A stretch of 32,967 nt of DNA from Flavobacteriales bacterium (GCA_029245065.1 JAQWQB010000118.1:1-32967), one strand, 5' to 3'. Counted from the stretch's first letter, positions 14,252 through 26,623 are shown. Program-made: numbers and translations. The notes: a model not told the origin generated them from the sequence alone.

Positions 14252-16150
14252 CTAGTACAACGGCTTGTTCCAATGCAAAACATCATCTTCATTTCGGTTT
14301 ATCCTTTTCTCATCGATGTAAACCTCAATTAAAGCGATGACTTCTTTTTTATCAAACTCAGATAGGGTGTGAACAACATCAACCAAATGTGCATCGCCTT
14401 CCTTAAGCAAGTTCTTTAAGGCATTTGGAAGCGTGTGCGCTTGGTTTTTGTTCGCGATGCAATTGTCGCAATGACCGCATGGAACAGCATTTTTATCGCC
14501 GAAATACTGTGCTATGAACTGCGTACGGCATTCATCCAGGTGAATGTACTTCATCATTGAATTCCAGCGAGAAGTAGTTCGCTCTTTGCGCTCTTCGTAG
14601 GCTTCTTTTGGTAGTCGAAGATGTTCTTGTTCGTGTCTTCCGGTGAGCAAGGTCACGATCGGGAGGTCGTTTTGAGGCTGATAGCTCAAGACTTCCATGT
14701 TATCCATTCTAATGAGTGTTTGCCGCACTTTGTCAGAACTCCAACCTGTTTTCGCCGCAATAAAACGTTCATCAATTCTAACATACGTTTCGAAGAGTCC
14801 TCCGTAATTTCTGAGAAGAAGGCGTATGAATGGGTCCAACTCCGCGTTTCGCACTTGAAAATTGTAAAGCTCTTGCGCATTCAGCTTGAACATCATGCGC
14901 GACGGAATCAATACGCCTTCGCTAATGTGTAAATACCCTGCTATGGCCAGCGTTTCAATATCGTAAAATACATCCCGAGATTTCAACTTATACTGCTCAC
15001 AAAAAGAGCGCATATTGAAGTTGTGCTGTGTATTCAATCCGGCTCCGTAGGCAATCCCGAAGTGTGAGCATAGCTTGTGATAAGTGCTTCTAATGCGTTC
15101 TTTATCAGGGAATTGCAAGTCTATTTCTCGCTGACGTTGAAGCAACTGTGGTGTGGTGTACATTAGAATAGCCCAGCTGTCTTTGCCATCTCTGCCTGCA
15201 CGTCCGGCTTCCTGCACGTAGTTTTCCAAATTGGCCGGAGGAGCTAGGTGAACCACAAATCGAACATCAGGTTTGTCTATCCCCATACCAAAGGCATTTG
15301 TTGCGACCATTACAGGGAACTTGTTTTGAAGCCAGTCTGACTGCAGTTTATCTTTGGTAGCCGGATCAATTCCCGCATGGTAGAATCCAGCAGGAACACC
15401 GCTTTCGTTCAGGAATTCAGCAATGTCTCTCACCGACTTTCGAGTGGTAGAATACACAATACCGCTTCCACCCAACCTCCTACAAACCTTCACTAAGCGT
15501 GCTAGCGATTGCGGCTCTTCAATAACCGTGTAATTCAGGTTGTCTCGGGTCATCGGAGACTCAAAAACAGCTTGGTCTTTGAAATCGAGTTGGTCCATGA
15601 TGTCTTGTGCAACTTCCGGAGTTGCAGATGCCGTAACGGCAATCAGTGGAACGTCGGTATGAATCTCTCGAAGGGCTGCTATTTCTCGGTATGCTGGCCT
15701 AAAATCGTGCCCCCACTGAGAAATACAGTGCGCTTCATCCACAGCAATTAGATTTACTTTCATTTGCTTGAAGCGCTCCAAGAAAAGCTCATTTTTCAAC
15801 CTTTCAGGTGAGACGTAGAGAAACTTCATTTCACCGTAAATGGCACTATCAAGTAGGTGGTCCATTTCTTTGTAACGCTGGGCTGACGTGAGGTAGGCGG
15901 CTCGTATGTCCATTTGGCGCAGCCGATCTACCTGATCTTTCATTAATGCTACCAGCGGGGAGACCACAATACAGATTCCCTCCGTTGCTAAAGCTGGCAC
16001 TTGGTAACAAAGTGATTTTCCACCCCCGGTAGGCATCAAGGCCAAGGTGTCTTTCTTTTTCAAGACGGCGCGTATGATATCCTCTTGGGTTGACCTGAAT
16101 TGATCAAAGCCCCAATATTTTCGAAGAATATCAAGCGGTTCGGTGTGCAT
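14252..16150 (-). CDS. recQ: RecQ-family ATP-dependent DNA helicase
   Basis: A 632-residue 3'-5' helicase. The core has Walker A GGGKS (Lys45), DEAHC (138-142), ITASATPEVAQDIM, the ATNAFGMGIDKPDVRFVVH block and QEAGRAGRDG. After the core, instead of the usual immediate zinc domain, there is a ~170-residue winged-helix-like region (including SRDVFYDIETLAIAGYLHI and GWSSDKVRQTLIRMDNMEVLSY). The Cys4 zinc cluster comes later: Cys541, 558, 561 and 564 (CGHCDNC). A last helical segment (ALKNLLKEGDAHLVDVV...) may be another winged helix; no HRDC domain is seen. RecQ acts in recombinational repair and fork restart. The start MHTEPLDILRKYWGF at 16150 matches RecQ N-termini; a longer frame-open start is leader-like noise. 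The displaced zinc cluster suggests a paralogous RecQ class. Confidence 0.93.
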   Translation of the reverse strand: MHTEPLDILRKYWGFDQFRSTQEDIIRAVLKKKDTLALMPTGGGKSLCYQVPALATEGICIVVSPLVALMKDQVDRLRQMDIRAAYLTSAQRYKEMDHLLDSAIYGEMKFLYVSPERLKNELFLERFKQMKVNLIAVDEAHCISQWGHDFRPAYREIAALREIHTDVPLIAVTASATPEVAQDIMDQLDFKDQAVFESPMTRDNLNYTVIEEPQSLARLVKVCRRLGGSGIVYSTTRKSVRDIAEFLNESGVPAGFYHAGIDPATKDKLQSDWLQNKFPVMVATNAFGMGIDKPDVRFVVHLAPPANLENYVQEAGRAGRDGKDSWAILMYTTPQLLQRQREIDLQFPDKERIRSTYHKLCSHFGIAYGAGLNTQHNFNMRSFCEQYKLKSRDVFYDIETLAIAGYLHISEGVLIPSRMMFKLNAQELYNFQVRNAELDPFIRLLLRNYGGLFETYVRIDERFIAAKTGWSSDKVRQTLIRMDNMEVLSYQPQNDLPIVTLLTGRHEQEHLRLPKEAYEERKERTTSRWNSMMKYIHLDECRTQFIAQYFGDKNAVPCGHCDNCIANKNQAHTLPNALKNLLKEGDAHLVDVVHTLSEFDKKEVIALIEVYIDEKRINRNEDDVLHWNKPLY

Positions 16151-16239
16151 TGGTGAAAATAGAAGTGAAAGAAAAGTAGCGTGAAAATGCGTTTTTTCTA
16201 GCAACAAGTTTACGTAATTTGCACTCTTAAAGGAAGAAT

Positions 16240-17001
16240 ATGAACCGTAGAATTGTTGCCGGAAACTGGAAAAGCAATACCACTTGGAGTGAAGCTACCA
16301 GTCTCGTAGAAGATTTATCGAATGAATTGGAAGGAAAAGACCTATCAAATACCATGGTGATTGTATCACCTCCTATGGTGTATTTGTCGGCCTTAAAATC
16401 TCAACTCCCGCAACACATCCATTTAGCAGCGCAAAACTGCAGCGCACATTCAGAGGGTGCCTTTACGGGAGAAGTTACGGCAACAATGCTCAGTAGTGCA
16501 GGTGTTGATTTTATTTTAGCGGGACACTCAGAACGTCGCTCTATATTCGGAGAAACCGATGAGGTAGTAGCCCAAAAAGTTTCTAAAATCATCAGTGCAG
16601 GACTTCGTCCAATTTTGTGTGTAGGCGAATCGCTTGAAGAACGAGATGCTTCACGTCATTTTGAGGTGGTTAAATCACAGCTGGAAGCGGCATACTTCTC
16701 TAATGTAAAAGAAGGAGATGCTACCAAGGTCGTTATTGCATATGAGCCTGTTTGGGCCATCGGCACAGGGCGAACTGCTTCGGCAGAACAAGCACAAGAG
16801 ATGCACCAAGAAATCAGGTCTTGGGTACGCGAGCGTTTTGGTTCTTCAGCAGAAAACGTGACCATCTTATACGGAGGCTCAGCAAAGCCGGGCAACGCCA
16901 ACGAACTATTCGCTGGGGCAGATGTTGATGGAGGATTGATTGGTGGCGCTTCATTGAAAGCAGCAGACTTTACCGCCATCATTGAAGCGAACAACAAATG
17001 A
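16240..17001 (+). CDS. tpiA: Triosephosphate isomerase
   Basis: A 253-residue TIM-barrel enzyme that interconverts dihydroxyacetone phosphate and glyceraldehyde 3-phosphate in glycolysis and gluconeogenesis. Catalytic residues are visible: Asn9 and Lys11 in VAGNWKSN, His96 in LAGHSERR, and Glu169 in AYEPVWAIGTGRTAS (loop 6). The phosphate-binding YGGSAKPGNA and GLIGGASLK are in place. Length is normal. AGGAAG lies 7 nt before the ATG, a modest Shine-Dalgarno. A TAATTTG (16215-16221) upstream is close to a -7 box. Its stop overlaps prmA by 4 nt, making an operon with prmA and the RraB-like gene. Confidence 0.97.
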   Translation: MNRRIVAGNWKSNTTWSEATSLVEDLSNELEGKDLSNTMVIVSPPMVYLSALKSQLPQHIHLAAQNCSAHSEGAFTGEVTATMLSSAGVDFILAGHSERRSIFGETDEVVAQKVSKIISAGLRPILCVGESLEERDASRHFEVVKSQLEAAYFSNVKEGDATKVVIAYEPVWAIGTGRTASAEQAQEMHQEIRSWVRERFGSSAENVTILYGGSAKPGNANELFAGADVDGGLIGGASLKAADFTAIIEANNK

Positions 17002-17834
17002 ACTACAAAGAATACGTATTCAAAGTAACACCTGTGCTTCCTGGAAGGGAAGTGCTGATTGCCGAGTTGAGTGAATTGAACTTCGAAAGTTTTGTTGAAG
17101 AACCAGATGGTTTGAAGGCATACATCCAAGAAGAAGGACCAACGAAGGAAGAAATTGAAGGCCTGATGGCTTTTCAAATTGAAGGCACGTCAGTAGAAGT
17201 GACTATTTCTGATATGGCGCGTGAAAACTGGAATGCGAAATGGGAAAGTGATTTCCAACCCATTTTTGTGGGTGATGATGTGGTAGTTCGTGCCCCATTT
17301 CACGAGAAAACTTCTGCTCAGTACGACCTGCTCATTCAGCCTAAAATGAGCTTTGGAACGGGACACCATGATACTACATGGCTCATGATGGAGCGCATGC
17401 TATCAATGGATTTGGAAGGCAAGGCGGTACTCGACATGGGAAGCGGAACAGGTGTCTTGGCCATCCTTGCTGAAAAAAGGGGGGCTTCGAAAGTTGACGC
17501 CATTGACATCGACGACTGGTCGCAAGAGAATTGCCAAGAGAATGCAGATTTGAATGGGTGTAAGCTTATCAAAGCAGAAATTGGCGATGCGGCACTTTTG
17601 CCTGGAAGAGCATTTGATGTCGTTTTAGCCAATATCAATCGAAATGTCCTTGTAACAGATATGCCTGTCTATTCGTCTGTACTTAAGCCGAACGGGCTGC
17701 TTCAATTGAGCGGGTTCTTTCCAACAGATCAAGACATTCTTGTGGCTTCGGCAACAGAAAATGGTCTCACATTTGTAGCCGGAAAGGAACGAAATGGATG
17801 GATGACACTCGGTTTCGTTAAAAACGAAGGATGA
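16998..17834 (+). CDS. prmA: Ribosomal protein L11 methyltransferase
   Basis: A 278-residue methyltransferase that trimethylates ribosomal protein L11. An N-terminal L11-recognition domain (about 1-65) is followed by the family linker ENWNAKWESDFQPI (77-90). The SAM-binding domain has FGTGHHDTTWLM (119-130), motif I VLDMGSGTGVLAI (144-156), and the substrate-binding ANINRNVL (211-218), the Bacteroidota form of the NxNxN loop. The ATG overlaps the tpiA stop (ATGA, 16998-17001), and its own stop overlaps the RraB-like gene in the same way (17831-17834). Confidence 0.95.
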   Translation: MNYKEYVFKVTPVLPGREVLIAELSELNFESFVEEPDGLKAYIQEEGPTKEEIEGLMAFQIEGTSVEVTISDMARENWNAKWESDFQPIFVGDDVVVRAPFHEKTSAQYDLLIQPKMSFGTGHHDTTWLMMERMLSMDLEGKAVLDMGSGTGVLAILAEKRGASKVDAIDIDDWSQENCQENADLNGCKLIKAEIGDAALLPGRAFDVVLANINRNVLVTDMPVYSSVLKPNGLLQLSGFFPTDQDILVASATENGLTFVAGKERNGWMTLGFVKNEG

Positions 17835-18631
17835 TAAGAACACTAGTAGTAGTTGCACTCACCGTTCTCAGTAGCGCACTTTTTGCGCAAGAACAGTGGG
17901 AGGTTTACATGGCGCAAGAGGATTCACTCTTGACATCTTTTTCTGTAAACGTTGCTGCTGACGAGCAAGACTCATTGCGAACAAGGAGCTATTTGATTAC
18001 AGCTTCAGTAGCCTATGATATGCACAAAGGTGGCTTCCCAAGCGATGAAGCAGCTGCTATGATAGAAACGTATGAGTTGCGTTTGAACGACTTCCTTTAC
18101 CGACATCCTGAAGCCCAAATTGTTGGAAGTACTATGGGCAATGGCAAACGCTCCAGTTACCTCTACACCAGTGATACTTTGGGGGTACGAAATGAGCTGG
18201 AAGGAATACAATCTGCTCGTTTTCCCGCTATGAAAATCAACGCGACCGTAGAACGTGATCAACAATGGTCCCTTTTCTGGGAGTATCTTTTTCCAAATGA
18301 GTTGGAGCTTGAATACATCAACAATGCTTCGGTTCTTGACGAATTGATCGCGGAGGGAGATGATTTGACGCAGCCCAGAGAAATTTACTTTTGGTTCTAT
18401 GCGGGAACAGAAGCTGATTCCAGGGCTTTGCAAACTTCGTTAGAAGAAAAGGGGTACGAAACCGTGTCTGCTATGGTGTTGGACGGCGACTTGCCTTTTG
18501 CATTGGTGGTATCGAAGGTAGATTACGTCTTTATTATGGCCATCTCAGAGCAAACGCTCATGCTTCGGAATGAGGCCGCCTTGTTTGAAGCTGAATTAGA
18601 CGGATGGGAAACCTCTGTCATGAAGAATTAG
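17831..18631 (+). CDS. Exported DUF695-RraB two-domain protein
   Basis: A 266-residue protein with a clear signal peptide (MIRTLVVVALTVLSSALFAQ). Residues ~23-158 resemble DUF695 (WEVYMAQEDSLLTSFSVN..., then RSYLITASVAYDMHKGGFP). Residues ~165-262 resemble the RraB (regulator of RNase E activity B) fold, beginning at REIYFWFYAGTEADSRALQTSL, with a conserved middle and a helical end. Characterised RraB binds cytoplasmic RNase E and inhibits it; an exported version cannot do that unless the leader is not used. The fusion of DUF695 with RraB occurs in other bacteria (from memory). It is third in the tpiA-prmA operon, with a 4-nt overlap, so the ATG at 17831 is well constrained. Function unknown. 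Confidence 0.8.
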   Translation: MIRTLVVVALTVLSSALFAQEQWEVYMAQEDSLLTSFSVNVAADEQDSLRTRSYLITASVAYDMHKGGFPSDEAAAMIETYELRLNDFLYRHPEAQIVGSTMGNGKRSSYLYTSDTLGVRNELEGIQSARFPAMKINATVERDQQWSLFWEYLFPNELELEYINNASVLDELIAEGDDLTQPREIYFWFYAGTEADSRALQTSLEEKGYETVSAMVLDGDLPFALVVSKVDYVFIMAISEQTLMLRNEAALFEAELDGWETSVMKN

Positions 18632-18735
18632 TAACCTTTTGGGGTGCTTCGCCATCCTTGTACTAATAAGAAGGTCCTTCGGATAACTTTTCGCTTCACC
18701 ATTCGTTTTTAATAATGTGGATAAACCACGGCATA

Positions 18736-18761
18736 AGAATTGTGAAATAGTATGCAATTCT
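18736..18761. promoter_or_regulatory. Inverted repeat upstream of the giant-protein gene
   Basis: AGAATTG (18736-18742) and CAATTCT (18755-18761) are perfect complements separated by 12 nt. They sit in the 180-bp gap between the RraB-like gene and the giant gene, 50 nt before its ATG and 13 nt before a -7-like CATTTTTG (18775-18782). It could be an operator; there is no T run for termination. Confidence 0.3.
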
Positions 18762-18774
18762 GAGAAGGAAAAGC

Positions 18775-18782
18775 CATTTTTG
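18775..18782 (+). promoter_or_regulatory. Putative -7-like element for the giant-protein gene
   Basis: CATTTTTG, one mismatch from TAnnTTTG, ends 29 nt before the ATG at 18812. No TTG at the expected -33 spacing was found; the inverted repeat at 18736-18761 covers that area. Confidence 0.3.
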
Positions 18783-18811
18783 AAAGTACGCAATCCAAAT
18801 ATCCATTCCCT

Positions 18812-21800
18812 ATGCTTAAGTTGAGGTATTGCTTGATACTCATAACCATCTGTTTCACACAAAGTCTTCTTGCTCAAAAAGAGAAGACCTTTCCTTCTGA
18901 ACCTGAAGCGTTCGTGAAGGCCATGGCTGACTTCTTTGGAGCTTCCAAAAAGGAAGGAAAGAAGTTTGTAGAAGGTGAATTCGAAGAGGTGTATTTATCA
19001 GGACAAATCACACCTGACATGCAAACCATTGTCGTTTCAACGTGTAATAAATTTCGAGAAGCAAAGTTTACGGCTTACCCGGTTTTCAACAACTACTTGC
19101 ACGCTATAATGCATTATCCCAACTCCAATCAGGATCAAGCCTTTTTTATGAATTGGCACGAGGTCATGTACAAGATGATGGAGAAAAAACGAATGAAGAA
19201 GAAAGTGGGAGAGTTTCTTGAGCATTCCGCATCGTTATTTGAAAAGCGAATATTCTACAGCACCAACGCCGTTCAGTGGGCATTTGGATCAGATAACTAC
19301 ACCTTCGCCTATGATAGTCTTCCCAAGATTGTGTACCCTGAGGGAACATTGATTGGGTATGCAAAAGGAGATAGCACCCGTGTGCTGAATACCAAAGGAA
19401 TTTTCTTTCCTACGTTGGAAAGGTGGTTCGGAGAAGGTGGCCGCGTCAATTGGGATCGGGCAGATTTCAATCCAGAGACGACCTATGCGACCTTTGAGAA
19501 CTACCAAATTAGAATCAAAGGTTCATCCTACATCGTTGACAGCGTGTTGTTTTACAATGACTATTTTGAGCAGCCTTTGATGGGGCAGTTGACGGAAAAA
19601 GTACTAGCGAATAGAACAGGAGAAGATGCGAGTTATCCGAGGTTTGAATCGTACAACAAACGACTTGAAATCAAGAACCTCTTCGACAACGTTGATTATG
19701 ATGGTGGTTTCACCATGAGGGGAAGTAAACTTGCTGGCACGGGAACTGACGATGAACCAGCGCAGTTAATCTTTTACAGAGAAGGGGAAGCCTTTTTTAC
19801 TGCCCAATCATTGGAATTTACCATTCGACCAGAACGCTTTTCCTCTTCGCACACGCGTGTTTTATTTCGAATTGAAGAAGATTCCATTTACCACCCAGAT
19901 GTTTCCTTGAAATTTGATAGAGGAGACCGAAGATTAGTGTTGTTGCGAACAGATGAGGGATTGTCGAAAAGTCCCTATTTCAACAGTTATCACAACGTAG
20001 ACATGCGTTTCGAAGCGCTTTATTGGAACATTGATGACCCGATGATTGAAATGGGATCCATTTTCGGCTCCACCCAACATTTCGCCGTTTTTGAGTCCAA
20101 TGCCTTTTACAAAAAAGAACGCTACGACTCCATGATCGGTATCGGTTTGGTCCATCCGCTGATTGAAATACGAGACTTCACCCGGAAAATCAATTCCAAT
20201 TCGTTCTATGCCTATGAACTAGCAGGCTTTCTGAGGCTCAGTGAGGAACAAGGACAAATAATGCTGATCAATCTTGCCAATGCTGGTTTTTGCGAGTTCG
20301 ATTTGAACACCAATTTTGCTATCGTCAACGAAAAGCTATTCCATTACATCGATAATAGTGCGGGCAAGCGAGATTACGACGTAATTCAGTTCAACAGTGA
20401 AGTAGACGGAGGGAACAATGCACAGCTTAACCTCCTGAACTATAATTTGCTTCTGAAAGGAGTAGGGCGAATAGCGCTTTCTGATTCTCAAAACGTAAAT
20501 ATCTTTCCTTCGAAGGAAGAAGTGCTGTTGAAGAAAAACAGGGATTTCAAATTTGGCGGAAGAGTATGGGCAGGTAACTTCGAATTCATCGGGAAGGACT
20601 ATTACTTTGATTACGAAGAATTCAAAATTGACCTATTAACGGTAGACAGTTGTAGAATTTATGTGGAGGACGAGAATTCTGCAGCCGATCTTTATGGCAA
20701 TAAGAATAGATCTCGAATTAAGAACGTATTGGAGGAAATCAATGGGACACTCAAAATTGACTCTCCTACGAACAAGGGGGGGAATGTCTCGAGTGTTTAC
20801 CCGCAGTACCCCATTTTGACCTCGGCCAGTGAGTCATACGTTTATTACGATAATAGTAACATTCAAGACGGGGTATATGATAGGGACCGGTTCTATTACC
20901 AAGTGGAGCCATTTACCATTGATAGCCTCGATAACTTCTCTAGGAAAGATTTGGCCTTTCAAGGAACGCTGGTGTCAGGCGGCATCTTCCCTGATATAGA
21001 AGAACCATTGACTTTGATGGAAGATAATTCCCTTGGGTTTGATGTCAACACGTCAAGTGGCGGCTTACCGCTCTACAAAGGGAAAGGCCAGTTTACGGCC
21101 GACATTACACTGAACTACACAGGGTTGCAAGGAAACGGAACCATGGATTACCTAACTTCTTCAGCCGAATCCGAACAGTTTATTTTCCTTCCAGACTCTA
21201 CCGTTGGACGAACAACAGCATTCCTCAATAACGAAAAGCGGGGAGGAAAAGAAGTGCCGAAAGCGCAGGCAACGGAAGTAGACATCGTTTTCAATCCGGT
21301 AGGTGATTACCTGACCGCTACCAATGTGGAAGAACCGATAGTCTTCTTTGATGATGAGGCTGTCCTTGACGGAACGTTGAAGTTGAAACCGTCAGGAATG
21401 CGCGGTAAGGGAGACATGTCCTTTGATGGAGCGACCTTGAATTCACTTGATTTCGAATACACCGCACGAAAAATTTTGGCTGATACTTCCAACTTTGTGT
21501 TAGCGCAAACAGGCATGGAAAACCTCGCCTTCAAGACAGACAATGTATCTGCAGATGTGGACTTTGACGAACGAATGGGGGAATTCAAATCGAATGATGT
21601 TGAGACGAAAATTGAGTTTCCAACCAACCAATACATCTGCTTCATGGATGAGTTTAAGTGGTTCATGGACAGGAACGATATGGAGTTAACTTCTAGCAGA
21701 ACTGCGGCTGATGATTTCGTCATTGACACCAGTGATGACGCCGCAAAGAGCAACTTCTTCTCTATTAATGAGTTGCAAGATTCACTCAACTTCTTAGCCC

Positions 21801-23275
21801 CGAATGCCATCTATGATGTGGATAATTCGGTGATTACGTGTAAGAAGATCAAGTTCATTTCAGTGGCTGATTCACGTGTGATTCCAGACAGTGGGAAAGT
21901 ACTTATCCGGAAGAGAGCGAAAATGGATCCACTTGAAAGAGCAGTGGTGGTTTCGAACTACGTAACGCAGTATCACCGCATCTTTGGAGCCAACCTTCAA
22001 ATTAGAGGTAGGCTAGATTATGAAGGTGAAGGAGATTACAATTACGTAGATGAAAACAAGATTGAGCAGGTCATTCACATCGATAAATTCGAAGTAGACT
22101 CAACGCTTCAGACAGTGGGGGTTGGGAAAATCATGGACGAAGATGCTTTCACGTTGAGTCCGTTCTTTGAATTTGCCGGAGATTTTGAACTCTACGCCAA
22201 TCAAGAAAACCTAACCTTCGAAGGTGGTACACGAATACTTCATACATGCGACGCTATAGACAGGGCGTGGTTTAAGTTTAGAGCTGAGATCAAACCAACT
22301 GACATTTACATTCCTGTTGACACCAACATGCGCGATGTTGGAATGGCGAAACTGGGTGCCGGTGTAATGATGGCTGATGATTCGCCAATAGACGTCTATG
22401 GCTCGTTCCTCTCTAGAAAAGAAGACAGGCAAGATGAACCGTTGATTGATGCCATCGGATTCTTATACTATGATAAGGCGAAGAAGCAGTACAAGATTGG
22501 TTCGAAAGAGAAAATCAAGCAGCCGAAGCTACCAGGAAACCTCGTGGCATTGAATACAGAATCATGTGAGATTACTGGTGATGGAGAGATCAACTATCAG
22601 GTAGACCTTGGGCATATTCAATTGACGTCGTATGGAGACATCTTGCACAACAGTCTTGATAAATCCACTTCAATTAGCGGTGTTCTTGGAATAGACTTTT
22701 TCTTCGATGACGGAGCCCTCAAACGTATTTCTGATCAAATGGAGCAATGGCCAGGTTTACAGCCGGTTGACATTACCAAGACGAATTACGAAAAGGGAAT
22801 CAAGGAGATTATGGGGCTAGAAGCTTCAGATAAGGTTATTTCTGAATTGACGTTGAATGGTCAATTTAAGAAGGTGCCTCAAGAGCTCCAGAATACCTTA
22901 TTCTTCGCAGATGTGAAGTTCGTGTGGGATGATGTAGAAGAATCTTACGTTTCAGAAGGCACGCTAGGTGTGGGCACACTCGGAAAGAAACAAGTTTTCC
23001 GTTACATGAAAGGAAAGATAGAATTGCAGAAAGGACGAAGTGCTGATGTGATGCGTGTTTACCTTGAATTTGACCCAGGGAACTGGATATACCTGGAGTA
23101 CAAATTAGGAATCATGAACATTACATCGACAGATCAAGATTTCTTGAATATCTTAACGGAACTAAAAGATGACAAGCGAAGAACCAAAGACGACAATGGC
23201 AAGTTTACTTTCCAAGTAGTTGCTTCTAAGAAGAAGCGAAACGACTTTGTTGACCGCTTTAGAGAATTTGATTGA
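18812..23275 (+). CDS. Giant exported beta-rich protein of unknown function (1487 aa)
   Basis: A 1487-residue protein with a cleavable signal peptide (MLKLRYCLILITICFTQSLLAQ), so periplasmic or surface. No membrane helix appears afterwards. An N-terminal helical segment of about 23-170 (PEAFVKAMADFFGASKKEGKKF...) is followed by more than 1200 residues of predicted beta structure, rich in aromatic and acidic residues. Two similar stretches are seen near residues 771 (GLQGNGTMDYLTSS) and 862 (GMRGKGDMSFDGAT), about 90 residues apart, suggesting internal duplication. No T9SS sorting domain or catalytic motif was recognised; the C-terminus is basic (KKKRNDFVDRFREFD). Similar very long uncharacterised proteins occur in Bacteroidota (from memory). 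fadH follows 3 nt later, probably in one operon. The layered beta pattern might be of the AsmA/LPS-transport type, but that is a guess. Confidence 0.9.
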   Translation: MLKLRYCLILITICFTQSLLAQKEKTFPSEPEAFVKAMADFFGASKKEGKKFVEGEFEEVYLSGQITPDMQTIVVSTCNKFREAKFTAYPVFNNYLHAIMHYPNSNQDQAFFMNWHEVMYKMMEKKRMKKKVGEFLEHSASLFEKRIFYSTNAVQWAFGSDNYTFAYDSLPKIVYPEGTLIGYAKGDSTRVLNTKGIFFPTLERWFGEGGRVNWDRADFNPETTYATFENYQIRIKGSSYIVDSVLFYNDYFEQPLMGQLTEKVLANRTGEDASYPRFESYNKRLEIKNLFDNVDYDGGFTMRGSKLAGTGTDDEPAQLIFYREGEAFFTAQSLEFTIRPERFSSSHTRVLFRIEEDSIYHPDVSLKFDRGDRRLVLLRTDEGLSKSPYFNSYHNVDMRFEALYWNIDDPMIEMGSIFGSTQHFAVFESNAFYKKERYDSMIGIGLVHPLIEIRDFTRKINSNSFYAYELAGFLRLSEEQGQIMLINLANAGFCEFDLNTNFAIVNEKLFHYIDNSAGKRDYDVIQFNSEVDGGNNAQLNLLNYNLLLKGVGRIALSDSQNVNIFPSKEEVLLKKNRDFKFGGRVWAGNFEFIGKDYYFDYEEFKIDLLTVDSCRIYVEDENSAADLYGNKNRSRIKNVLEEINGTLKIDSPTNKGGNVSSVYPQYPILTSASESYVYYDNSNIQDGVYDRDRFYYQVEPFTIDSLDNFSRKDLAFQGTLVSGGIFPDIEEPLTLMEDNSLGFDVNTSSGGLPLYKGKGQFTADITLNYTGLQGNGTMDYLTSSAESEQFIFLPDSTVGRTTAFLNNEKRGGKEVPKAQATEVDIVFNPVGDYLTATNVEEPIVFFDDEAVLDGTLKLKPSGMRGKGDMSFDGATLNSLDFEYTARKILADTSNFVLAQTGMENLAFKTDNVSADVDFDERMGEFKSNDVETKIEFPTNQYICFMDEFKWFMDRNDMELTSSRTAADDFVIDTSDDAAKSNFFSINELQDSLNFLAPNAIYDVDNSVITCKKIKFISVADSRVIPDSGKVLIRKRAKMDPLERAVVVSNYVTQYHRIFGANLQIRGRLDYEGEGDYNYVDENKIEQVIHIDKFEVDSTLQTVGVGKIMDEDAFTLSPFFEFAGDFELYANQENLTFEGGTRILHTCDAIDRAWFKFRAEIKPTDIYIPVDTNMRDVGMAKLGAGVMMADDSPIDVYGSFLSRKEDRQDEPLIDAIGFLYYDKAKKQYKIGSKEKIKQPKLPGNLVALNTESCEITGDGEINYQVDLGHIQLTSYGDILHNSLDKSTSISGVLGIDFFFDDGALKRISDQMEQWPGLQPVDITKTNYEKGIKEIMGLEASDKVISELTLNGQFKKVPQELQNTLFFADVKFVWDDVEESYVSEGTLGVGTLGKKQVFRYMKGKIELQKGRSADVMRVYLEFDPGNWIYLEYKLGIMNITSTDQDFLNILTELKDDKRRTKDDNGKFTFQVVASKKKRNDFVDRFREFD

Positions 23276-26007
<2,732 letters not shown>

Positions 26008-26016
26008 AAAGCGAAG

Positions 26017-26610
26017 TTAAGGTCTTAGACGCAGATTGAGCGAAGTGAAAAATTCTTCTTTTGAGAGTTCCTTTATTTCTCCGGGTTGCATGCCCGTGAT
26101 GGTGAGTTCTTCGATTCCTTCTCGCACCAAACGAAGGGTAGGGAAGCCTACATGTGCGGTCATTTTTCTGACTTGGCGGTTTTTTCCTTCGCGAATAGCA
26201 AGTCGAATCCAAGAAGTTGGAATATTTGCTCTGTGACGTATTGGCGGAATTCGTTCTGGTAACCCAGGTACTACATCCAACTTTTCCGCTCGCGCAGGTA
26301 ATGTCTTATGATCTTTTTTCTTCAACCGAATGACCATTGGAAGTGTCAATTTCATGATCGCCTCTTCAGTAACTTCACCTTCCACTTGGGCCAAATAAGA
26401 GCGCCAGTGTGCTTTGTTCGGATTCAGCAATTCATTATTCACACGACGGTCATTTGTAAGTAGCAACAAACCCTCACTATCGGTATCTAATCTTCCCACG
26501 GGGTAAATGTCGTTATCAACATCTAGAATGTGTGATAGTCCTGGGTTCCCGCCTTCATCTGTAAATTGAGAGAGGGTACCAAAAGGCTTGTAAAGGGCGT
26601 AATATTTCAT
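26017..26610 (-). CDS. rluE: RluE/RsuA-family rRNA pseudouridine synthase
   Basis: A 197-residue pseudouridine synthase of the RsuA/RluB/RluE family, lacking the S4 domain, as in RluE (which modifies U2457 of 23S rRNA in E. coli). It begins at the KPFGTLSQF strand. The catalytic Asp42 is in GRLDTDSEGLLLLTND; then YLAQVEGEV, the basic REGKNRQVRKM and the C-terminal VREGIEELTI. I chose the ATG at 26610 (MKYYALYKPF); the ATG at 26619 adds MSA and lies only 4 nt from the -7-like CACCTTTG. The downstream acyltransferase starts 9 bp after its stop. Confidence 0.9.
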   Translation of the reverse strand: MKYYALYKPFGTLSQFTDEGGNPGLSHILDVDNDIYPVGRLDTDSEGLLLLTNDRRVNNELLNPNKAHWRSYLAQVEGEVTEEAIMKLTLPMVIRLKKKDHKTLPARAEKLDVVPGLPERIPPIRHRANIPTSWIRLAIREGKNRQVRKMTAHVGFPTLRLVREGIEELTITGMQPGEIKELSKEEFFTSLNLRLRP

Positions 26611-26623
26611 TGCAGACATAGTG

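Noticed and set aside
18670-18680. GAAGG-T-CCTTC palindrome after the RraB-like gene
   Set aside because: The loop is a single base, so it cannot fold as a hairpin of this kind, and no T run follows. Probably chance.
21307-21810. 167-codon open frame antisense to the giant-protein gene
   Set aside because: It is entirely covered by the 1487-residue frame, with a serine-rich composition typical of antisense shadows.
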